The translations under genes and the position numbers were made by a program. From Planctomycetota bacterium (GTDB lineage Bacteria > Planctomycetota > Brocadiia > Brocadiales > Bathyanammoxibiaceae), in contig JAHFOV010000014.1 of assembly GCA_023261505.1 (NCBI GenBank), positions 1-41,378 of the forward strand: a DNA stretch of 41,378 nucleotides, in the 5' to 3' direction. The notes beneath the pieces are model-generated. The model saw nothing but the letters and a program-made list of their open reading frames with translations, did not search any database and had not been told where the DNA came from. This document shows positions 29,525 through 36,596 of this stretch, piece by piece (positions within the stretch are counted from its first letter, which is position 1; the number at the start of each line of letters is the position of its first letter).

Positions 29525-31191
29525 TGTTCTGGGTGTTCCTGCTCCTTAGCTGCTTCGTTGGTTCACTGCAAGCTCAGGATATGCCCTTCCAGCATTCTGT
29601 TATCGACACATCGCAGGAATTACAGAGGCATAATCCCCCTCAGTCCCCCTTTATTAAAGGGGGAAATAGGGGGATTATTAATATCTGTATTATCTTCAGC
29701 GGCGAGGAAAGGGGTTATCTAGAACCCTGCGGCTGCGCGAAGCCTTCATTGGGAGGTATAGCCAAGAGGCATACCTTCTTGAAATCTCTCCCTGAGCCAC
29801 GGGTGGCTGTAAGCCTTGGTGACCTGGCAGGTCATGACGGTACCACCACTGGCATCTTGAGACAGAAAGAGTTACAGGCAGAAACCCTCGCCCAGGCCCT
29901 GAAGATTATGAATTATTCTATACATAATCTTGGCGAGAGAGATTTAGAAATGGGATTGGATGTCCTGGCTTACCTCTTTCCTCCTGGAGCAGTTCCCCTG
30001 CTCTATTCAAATATCAAGCTTGCAAGCCCTTTTATTGAAGTAGTCCCTTATAAAATCCTTGAGGTAAGGGCAACCCTCGCGGTTGCCCAAGATAATGAGG
30101 CAGGGGCAAACCTTATGGAAAAAAATCGGACAGGGGAGAGCCCTGCCCCTACGTTGAAAATTGGATTCCTGGGAATCCTCTCCCCCACCCTCCTTGGGCC
30201 ACCACCTACGGGGGTGGAAATAACTCCACCTGCTGAGGCCCTTCCACCACTAATAAAAGAATTAAAAGATAAAGTAGATGTCCTGATACTCCTCTCCCAT
30301 GCCAGTATGGAAGAGTCACTTAGGCTAGCAAGGGATTTTCCCGAGTTTCATATTGTCGCCTCAGGACACGGGATAGACCATCCTATAACCGTAAAGGAGG
30401 GCAATACCTGGGTTGTTAATCCAGGCAATAAGGGTAAGCACTTGGTGTTGTACCGCTATAATCCACCTTTATCCCCCTTTGATAAAAATACTTCACCAAT
30501 ATCCCCCTTTTATAAAGGGGGAGAAAGGGGGATTAATGGCACGGGAGTAGTAGAGACTGTAACCCTGGACGAACGCTTTAATGACTCAGATACAATGCTC
30601 AACCTGCTTGATAATTATCAGCAGAGGCTCAAGGATGAGAATCTCCTCTGGCAAGTCGAAAAACTCCCCCTCCCTGAACAAACCAGCTATGTCGGTAGCA
30701 GCGCTTGTAAAGCATGTCACCCCGCCGTGTTCCAGCACTGGGGCTCAACCCTCCATGCCATGGCCTACGAAACATTGCTTAAGGTGGGGCGGGCCTTTGA
30801 TCCCGAGTGTGTGGCCTGCCACGTCGTAGGTCTCAATTACAGTACCGGCTTTCAATCCAGGGAGAAAAGCCCTGACCTTATAGGTGTAGGCTGTGAGGCC
30901 TGTCACGGTCCCGGTAGCCTCCATATCGGCAGCATTCATATGGACAGACCTTCTGGTCTGTCCAGTACCCAAATTCCCTCTCCCTCGATGGGAGAGGGTA
31001 GGGAGAGGGTGAAAGAGACAGACAGGTCTAAAGATTTGTCCCTGCAAAAGGACGGCTACGGCAAGGTCTATCCTGAAGACTGCCACGGATGCCATGACCC
31101 AGAACATAGCCCCCCTTTCAAATTCGAATCCTGCTGGGAAAGGATAAAACATCCAGTGGAAACCCCGATATACCCAAACGCAATTAAGTAG
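29521..31191 (+). CDS. UshA-like metallophosphatase-type domain fused to multihaem cytochrome c (c554-like)
   Basis: GYLEPCGCAKPSLGGIAKR N-terminal motif; four CXXCH motifs (CKACH, CVACH, CEACH, CHGCH); signal peptide; ATGA overlap with DUF1573 gene. Confidence 0.85.
   Translation: MMFWVFLLLSCFVGSLQAQDMPFQHSVIDTSQELQRHNPPQSPFIKGGNRGIINICIIFSGEERGYLEPCGCAKPSLGGIAKRHTFLKSLPEPRVAVSLGDLAGHDGTTTGILRQKELQAETLAQALKIMNYSIHNLGERDLEMGLDVLAYLFPPGAVPLLYSNIKLASPFIEVVPYKILEVRATLAVAQDNEAGANLMEKNRTGESPAPTLKIGFLGILSPTLLGPPPTGVEITPPAEALPPLIKELKDKVDVLILLSHASMEESLRLARDFPEFHIVASGHGIDHPITVKEGNTWVVNPGNKGKHLVLYRYNPPLSPFDKNTSPISPFYKGGERGINGTGVVETVTLDERFNDSDTMLNLLDNYQQRLKDENLLWQVEKLPLPEQTSYVGSSACKACHPAVFQHWGSTLHAMAYETLLKVGRAFDPECVACHVVGLNYSTGFQSREKSPDLIGVGCEACHGPGSLHIGSIHMDRPSGLSSTQIPSPSMGEGRERVKETDRSKDLSLQKDGYGKVYPEDCHGCHDPEHSPPFKFESCWERIKHPVETPIYPNAIK
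29631..29677. repeat. In-frame palindromic repeat element (CCCCCTTTA/TAAAGGGGG type)
   Basis: TAATCCCCCTCAGTCCCCCTTTATTAAAGGGGGAAATAGGGGGATTA; encodes NPPQSPFIKGGNRGI. Confidence 0.9.
30064..30152. repeat. In-frame GTARGGGC...GCCCCTAC bounded repeat element
   Basis: Terminal inverted GTAAGGGC/GCCCCTAC, internal hairpins GGGCAACC-CTCGC-GGTTGCCC and CAGGG-GAGAG-CCCTG; same architecture as 32806-32869. Confidence 0.75.
30459..30535. repeat. In-frame palindromic repeat element (second copy, partially duplicated)
   Basis: TAATCCACCTTTATCCCCCTTTGATAAAAATACTTCACCAATATCCCCCTTTTATAAAGGGGGAGAAAGGGGGATTA; encodes NPPLSPFDKNTSPISPFYKGGERGI. Confidence 0.9.
30941..30964. repeat. In-frame inverted repeat TGGACAGACC-TTCT-GGTCTGTCCA
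   Basis: 10-bp perfect arms, 4-nt loop. Confidence 0.8.
30976..31013. repeat. In-frame CCCTCTCCC...GGGAGAGGG repeat
   Basis: CCCTCTCCC-TCGAT-GGGAGAGGG followed by TAGGGAGAGGGTGAA; encodes IPSPSMGEGRERVKE. Confidence 0.85.
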
Positions 31192-31226
31192 ACAGTCGAG
31201 AGAATATAGTAGATAGGAGAAAAATA

Positions 31227-31263
31227 TAATCCCCCTTAGTCCCCCTTTAGAAAAGAGGGATTA
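31227..31263. repeat. Intergenic copy of the CCCCCTTTA-type repeat
   Basis: TAATCCCCCTTAGTCCCCCTTTAGAAAAGAGGGATTA. Confidence 0.8.
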
Positions 31264-31308
31264 TAAAATTTGTGATTTATAAGCGCTTTGCCATTTCAGC
31301 AAAAAAAT

Positions 31309-31336
31309 TTGAAATCCATAAAAAACTTGTTATATT
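31309..31336 (+). promoter_or_regulatory. Putative sigma70 promoter for the glcD-like gene
   Basis: TTGAAA-N16-TATATT; supports the downstream start ATG 31394. Confidence 0.4.
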
Positions 31337-31342
31337 GAATTT

Positions 31343-32791
31343 ATGTTCAGAGGAATATTATCTAAGGGGGTACAACCTTCTAAAGAAAGTAAGATGAACG
31401 CAGACGCCCTGGATGCCCTTTATAAGGCTCTAGGGAAAGAGAAGGTTATCACCAATATAGAGGATAGGATTTGTTACTCCCACGATGCCACTTCTATGGG
31501 AGTGGCCCTGCCACCCAGGCAAAAGGCCATTGCAGATGTGGTAATAAAGGCCTCCAGCACCGAGGAGGTCTCTGCTGTAATAAAGGTAGCTGATAAATAT
31601 ACCATCCCTGTATACCCCTGCGGGGCGCGTTCCGGGCTTTCTGGGGGTTCAGTACCTTTATATGGAGGTATTGTTCTGGATACTACAAGGATGAACCGTA
31701 TCCTGGAGATAAATCCTCAGGACCTCATGGCCACCGTGGAGCCAGGGGTTGTCAATAAGCGATTCCAGGATGAGGTAGCTAAATATAAACTATACTATCC
31801 GCCATTCCCTGGCAGTGCCGAATTTTCTACGTTAGGGGGAAATGTAGCCGAGTGTTCAGGTGGGATGGCAGGACTTAAGTACGGAGTTACAAGGGATTAC
31901 GTCCTTTCCCTGGAGGTGGTTTTGCCTGACGGCAGTGTGATAAATACCGGGCGCAGGACCTTGAGGAGTGTGGCAGGTTATGACCTTACCAGGCTATTCG
32001 TAGGCTCAGAGGGTACGCTGGGCGTATTCACTAAGATTACAGTAAAACTCATTCCACTACCAGAAAAAGTGGAGACCCTTTTGGCCTACTTCAAGGACCC
32101 TGAGGAGGCCGCAGATGCGGCTGATGCGATAATATTAGGGCAGCGGGTAATACCCAAGACACTGGAGTTTGTGGACTCCATTTGTATAAATTCTATAAGG
32201 GGCTATGGGGGCGTAGAGATTCCTCAAAAGGCTAAGGCCTTTCTCTTAATAGATGTGGATGGAAAAGAATCTGAGGTAGGGAAGGACCTCGCAGCTGTGG
32301 AAAGGGCTTGCAAAGAGAACGGGGCCTTCGAGATTATTGTGGCTAAGACAGCAAAAGAAAGTGAAGCCTTATGGGCTGTCAGGAAGTCAATCTCTCCTGC
32401 CCTCTTTAAGGTAGCAGGTAGGAAGCTCAACGAAGATATTTGTGTCCCCAGAAGTAAGATAAAAGAAATACTGAGAGAACTCTACTCCATCGGTGAGAGA
32501 TACTCCCTGGCTACCGCCTGTTTTGGCCATATAGGGGATGGCAACGTCCATGTGAATTTTCTATATGGCTTTGAAGAGGAAGACGAAAAGAAGGTGGGGG
32601 AGATGGTGCGGCACATGTTAAAAAAGGTAGTTTCCGTCGGGGGTACAATAACCGGGGAACATGGCGTAGGCATTGCCAAGGCAGAATTTTTACCTTTAGA
32701 GGTCCCCCCTCAAGAGCTCCAGTTCATGAAGTCCCTTAAGAACTTCCTGGACCCCAAGGGCATAATGAACCCTGGAAAGATTTTTATCTGA
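31343..32791 (+). CDS. FAD-linked oxidase, glycolate/D-lactate dehydrogenase GlcD family
   Basis: YPCGARSGLSGGSVPLYGGIVLDTTRMNRI FAD-binding PP-loop, ATACFGHIGDGNVHVN, GTITGEHGVGIAKAEFL; start probably 31394 (MNADALDAL). Confidence 0.94.
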   Translation: MFRGILSKGVQPSKESKMNADALDALYKALGKEKVITNIEDRICYSHDATSMGVALPPRQKAIADVVIKASSTEEVSAVIKVADKYTIPVYPCGARSGLSGGSVPLYGGIVLDTTRMNRILEINPQDLMATVEPGVVNKRFQDEVAKYKLYYPPFPGSAEFSTLGGNVAECSGGMAGLKYGVTRDYVLSLEVVLPDGSVINTGRRTLRSVAGYDLTRLFVGSEGTLGVFTKITVKLIPLPEKVETLLAYFKDPEEAADAADAIILGQRVIPKTLEFVDSICINSIRGYGGVEIPQKAKAFLLIDVDGKESEVGKDLAAVERACKENGAFEIIVAKTAKESEALWAVRKSISPALFKVAGRKLNEDICVPRSKIKEILRELYSIGERYSLATACFGHIGDGNVHVNFLYGFEEEDEKKVGEMVRHMLKKVVSVGGTITGEHGVGIAKAEFLPLEVPPQELQFMKSLKNFLDPKGIMNPGKIFI

Positions 32792-32805
32792 ATGCCAGAA
32801 AAATT

Positions 32806-32869
32806 GTAGGGGCGAACCTATATGTTCGCCCTGGTAATTTATTGGGCAGACACGTGGGTCTGCCCCTAC
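32806..32869. repeat. Dispersed palindromic element with two hairpins and terminal inverted repeats
   Basis: GTAGGGGC...GCCCCTAC ends; hairpins GGCGAAC.../GTTCGCC and GGGCAGAC-ACGTGG-GTCTGCCC. Confidence 0.85.
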
Positions 32870-32920
32870 GCGGCACAGGCCGAGCGACCGCAATCTAAAA
32901 TTGGTGCGGCCACAAAGCCT

Positions 32921-33697
32921 CTAGTCTGCAGAAGCCTCAGAGGCTAATTCTATCCTGATAATATCTGGAGGGGGAATATACTGGAAAGTAAAAACCTCTT
33001 CGCCCAGGCCTGGATGGTTCTCGTCTCCCCTTATTGACTTTTCAAGGCGTCTTTCAACCTCTGACTTGCTTAATTTTTTCCACCAGGAAGACTTCGGCCA
33101 TTGATTTCTGTCTGCGCCCGCCTGAGGCTGTTTCCCCTTTAAGGCCTTTTTAAGCCCCTTTTTATCCTTTAGCAAAGGCGGAAGATTCTGAAACTTTGAG
33201 AGGTCGGTGCGCACATATACTACCACCCCCCGGGAGCTAAGGTGAAGGTCACATATCCCATTGCAGGAGTAACTCACCCGATTGATGGTTAACTCTGCCA
33301 GGTCTGAGTCCTCGCACATCCCTACTCTCTTTCTAAAGGTCTCGCAAAGCCACTGCAGGGCCTCCAGCCTCCTGGTCTTCTTCCTGGCGAGGTAAAGAGC
33401 CTGGTGGTAATTAAAGGTCAGCTTAAGTCCGTCTGAGGTGGATAACCTTTCCCCATGTTCCAGCAGGATTAGTTCAGCCTGTTCTACTATCTTTTGATCT
33501 CCTAGCTTTCTGGCGGAGGAAAGGACATGGTGGACTGTGGACATCAGGTTATCCTCCCCCTCCATCCCCGGAGCTAACCCTTTTTCCCCAATCTTGCGAA
33601 TGTGATTGGAGCTGGTGCCATAAAAGAGAATAGGCGGGGTGGGGTTCTCTTTCCAGGTCTTTAACCAACTGTAACTGGGGTCAAAGGTGTCAGGCAT
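32921..33697 (-). CDS. Hypothetical protein, putative ADP-ribosyltransferase-like (ART) fold
   Basis: LFYGTSSNHIRKIGEKGLAPG, LKLTFNYHQALYLARKKT, GVVVYVRTDL, EEVFTFQYIPPPDIIRIEL: order and spacing resemble ART/KptA-type folds. Family not confirmed. Confidence 0.45.
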   Translation of the reverse strand: MPDTFDPSYSWLKTWKENPTPPILFYGTSSNHIRKIGEKGLAPGMEGEDNLMSTVHHVLSSARKLGDQKIVEQAELILLEHGERLSTSDGLKLTFNYHQALYLARKKTRRLEALQWLCETFRKRVGMCEDSDLAELTINRVSYSCNGICDLHLSSRGVVVYVRTDLSKFQNLPPLLKDKKGLKKALKGKQPQAGADRNQWPKSSWWKKLSKSEVERRLEKSIRGDENHPGLGEEVFTFQYIPPPDIIRIELASEASAD

Positions 33698-33703
33698 GAG
33701 GGA

Positions 33704-34084
33704 CTATTTGCCTAGCTTTTCTTGTACTACCCTTAGAAGTGTTTCCTTTGAAAAGGGTTTCTCCAAAAAGACCAGCCTTGGGTCAATTTCACGAAGATTG
33801 GGGTAATCCTTGGCAGAAAAACTGCTGGTAATGATAATGGGGATGTCGGCATACTCCGGTACCCTTTGCAGGTGGAGAAAGAGGGCATCTCCCATCATTG
33901 CCTCTAGCAGTATATCCAGAATGATAAGGTCGGGTTTCTGTTCTTCTAGCTTTTTCAGGGCCTCGGTACCATCATAAGCCTTTATAATACGATACCCCGT
34001 ATCTTCTAGCATCATGGAGAAGAGTTCCTGGAACTCCTCATCGTCCTCTACTATCAATATGGTCTTATTATCAGATTGGTTCAT
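33704..34084 (-). CDS. Receiver-only response regulator
   Basis: TILIVEDDEEFQELF, DLIILDILLEAMMGD, IIITSS, FLEKPFSKETLL; overlaps HK stop by 14 nt. Confidence 0.94.
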   Translation of the reverse strand: MNQSDNKTILIVEDDEEFQELFSMMLEDTGYRIIKAYDGTEALKKLEEQKPDLIILDILLEAMMGDALFLHLQRVPEYADIPIIITSSFSAKDYPNLREIDPRLVFLEKPFSKETLLRVVQEKLGK

Positions 34085-36428
34085 CCTTTTGTCCTGTTAA
34101 TGGTATGGAGAAAGAAAAGATAGACCCTTTACCTGGCCCCTCACTTTCCACCCATATTCTTCCGCCGTGAGCCTCTACAATGGCCTTACAAATAGCAAGG
34201 CCCACCCCTACTCCGTCATAACGGGGCCTTTCCTGGTAAAACCTTTGGAAGAGCTTGTCACGTTGTTCCCTGGGTAGGCTAATGCCCAGCCCCGTGTCTT
34301 TCACATGGATCTCTACACTACCATCCCTTGCTTTCCCAGTGACCAGTATCTCTCCTTTGGGAGTGTACTTGATAGCATTATCTATCAAGTTAGAAACAAC
34401 CCTGGCGAGATGTTCCTTGTCCCCGTAGACTTCTGGAAGCCTGGATGGGAAGTTTGTCTTTAGAGAGACACCCTTTTGCTCCGCCGCTAATGTATAACCC
34501 ATTATAACCTTTTGAACCAACTCCTCTAACTGAAATTTCTCCTTTTTGTATTTTACCTGACCCGATTCTATGCTGGAGATGTCCAGTACTGCTGCAATAG
34601 TTTTTTGTAGCCTCAGGATATTATGATCTATTATATTGGTCAATCTTTCCTCTTTTAAGACATCCAGTTTCCCGGCCTTTTTTTCTTCAAACCACAAGTC
34701 GAAGGCCATTTTTACCTGGGCAACTGGACTCTTAAGTTCATGTGAGACATCTCTGATGATACGATCTTTTAGTTTGTCTAACGTTCTTAGTTCTAAGTTG
34801 GCCTTTTCCAGCTGTGTATTCTTTTCTTCAAGTTCCTTATTGATGAGCGTCAACGCCCCGGTCCTTTCTTCCACCGTCTTTTCCAGGTCAAGGGTGTACC
34901 TCTGGAGTTTTTGTTCCAGCTGCTTTTGTTGGGTTATATCCCTGGAAATCATTATAATAGCCTGTAGCTTACCCCTGGCGTCAAGGAGCGGATAGGATTC
35001 GGTGAAGAATATCTTCTCCTTACCGGGAACTTGATGCTCTGCAGAGGCAGGCTTTAGTTCCTCGGCTACCTTCAGGTTCACGCAAACATCGCATCTGCAG
35101 TTGCGTTCCATGAAGACCTCGTAACACTTTTTTCCTATGACGTCCTCTCCATACTCATCTATGGCAGCCTGATTTACCCTCAGGATAGTTCCCTCCTTAT
35201 CTACTGCAGTGATGCAATCCCTTATAGAGTCAAACATACTCTCAAGGTACTGCTTCGTGGATTCTAACTCCTCATTTCTCTTCTCTATGGTTTCCACCAT
35301 GGTGTTAAAGGATTCTGCCAGTAGCCCGATTTCATCCCTGGAGCTTATAGCTGCCCTCTGCCGGAGGTCTCCGCCGGACATCTTTCTGGTGACTTCTGTT
35401 AGGTGAAGGATGGGGGCCGTGAGTTTCCGCCCAAGAAAGACCGCAGCTCCAATTATTACCAAAGTAAAGGCAAAGCTAATGGACATAAGGGCCCTATCCA
35501 GCTCATACAGGTCTCTATAGGCCTCGTCCACATCAATTTCAGACATAAGCCCCCAGTGGTACTCAGGTATCCAGTGCCAAAAACCCAGCACCTTTACACC
35601 ACGATAGTCTGGATAACCTTCGGCATCATATCCGAGTTCCCCCTTCAAGCAGGCTTGCACCCCCCTGGTAAGTTGACCGGTAGTGGGGTCTACAAGTTTT
35701 AATTCCAGAGAAGTCCGCTTCTTTATCAAGCCCATCTCTCTGATGGTGGAGACAAAACGAGACTCGGTAATCATGTTACCGTTCTCATCCACAAGATAGG
35801 TCTCACCCGTCTCACCCAGTTTTACCCTGCGCATCTCCTTTGATAAGGCCAGGACGTCTACTCTAAGATTCAGCACCCCAATTATCCTGTGCTTGTCATC
35901 CCTTATAGGACCAGAAACACAGAGAGTAGGCACCCCCCTTTCCATCTCTCCAAATTCATTAAGAATGGGAAAGACCGAGGGATGGACACGAGTTACAAAA
36001 ACATTGCCCTTTAATGCCTCCCGGAAGTAATCAAACTCCGCTATACTTAAGCCCAGGAAGTCTTCTCTGGTAGATACCCTAATCTTACCCTGGTCGTCAG
36101 CTAGGGAAATCTCTTTGTAACCATAATTATCCCTTACAAATTGTAGATAGGAGGTAATATCCTGAAATTCTTTGTCGCCAGGCTTAAATTTTAAAAAGGA
36201 ACTGGTAAGATATTCCCTTGCCATAGCCGCAACATCGCCCTTACGCTCTTTCATCCATACACTGATGAGCTCGGCCTGCTTGTGACCCACGCTTTCCAGG
36301 TCCCTTATCCTCATCTCTTGAAAGGCCTTCCGGACATTTGAAAAGATTATGAGCCTAGAGGTCATTAAAGGGATAAAAGAAAAGAGAAATAGAAGAATTA
36401 TCGTTTTATTGCGTATGGAACTGAACAT
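34071..36428 (-). CDS. Membrane histidine kinase (Cache-HAMP-PAS-HisKA-HATPase)
   Basis: Two TM flanking Cache-like sensor, HAMP (PILHLTEVTRKMSGGDLRQRA), PAS, H-box DVSHELKSPVAQVKMAF, VKDTGLGIS, GVGVGLAICKAIVEAHGG. Confidence 0.95.
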   Translation of the reverse strand: MFSSIRNKTIILLFLFSFIPLMTSRLIIFSNVRKAFQEMRIRDLESVGHKQAELISVWMKERKGDVAAMAREYLTSSFLKFKPGDKEFQDITSYLQFVRDNYGYKEISLADDQGKIRVSTREDFLGLSIAEFDYFREALKGNVFVTRVHPSVFPILNEFGEMERGVPTLCVSGPIRDDKHRIIGVLNLRVDVLALSKEMRRVKLGETGETYLVDENGNMITESRFVSTIREMGLIKKRTSLELKLVDPTTGQLTRGVQACLKGELGYDAEGYPDYRGVKVLGFWHWIPEYHWGLMSEIDVDEAYRDLYELDRALMSISFAFTLVIIGAAVFLGRKLTAPILHLTEVTRKMSGGDLRQRAAISSRDEIGLLAESFNTMVETIEKRNEELESTKQYLESMFDSIRDCITAVDKEGTILRVNQAAIDEYGEDVIGKKCYEVFMERNCRCDVCVNLKVAEELKPASAEHQVPGKEKIFFTESYPLLDARGKLQAIIMISRDITQQKQLEQKLQRYTLDLEKTVEERTGALTLINKELEEKNTQLEKANLELRTLDKLKDRIIRDVSHELKSPVAQVKMAFDLWFEEKKAGKLDVLKEERLTNIIDHNILRLQKTIAAVLDISSIESGQVKYKKEKFQLEELVQKVIMGYTLAAEQKGVSLKTNFPSRLPEVYGDKEHLARVVSNLIDNAIKYTPKGEILVTGKARDGSVEIHVKDTGLGISLPREQRDKLFQRFYQERPRYDGVGVGLAICKAIVEAHGGRIWVESEGPGKGSIFSFSIPLTGQKDEPI

Positions 36429-36534
36429 TTTTAGTTTTTTTTTTTAATAACTCCTTATAATAACTCCGTCAACCATCAGTGACAAGGGTAAAGTCCCACT
36501 TCCTCTCGCAAAAAGAAAATTATGAAAATAAATA

Positions 36535-36563
36535 TTGACTTTGCCTACACTACTAGCTAGCAT
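36535..36563 (+). promoter_or_regulatory. Putative sigma70 promoter
   Basis: TTGACT-N17-TAGCAT upstream of 36597, with GAGGG SD-like site 7 nt before ATG. Confidence 0.35.
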
Positions 36564-36596
36564 TGGGAAGTTTTGCTAGGGTTTGAGGGTTAGTTC

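Noticed and set aside
29521-32900. CRISPR-like array interpretation of the repeated CCCCC/GGGGG units
   Set aside because: Units differ in sequence and size, lack regular spacers, and lie in frame within a gene; they are palindromic dispersed repeats.
36429-36596. Possible c-di-GMP (GEMM) riboswitch before the secreted protein
   Set aside because: No match to the GEMM core; only a promoter-like TTGACT-N17-TAGCAT was supportable.
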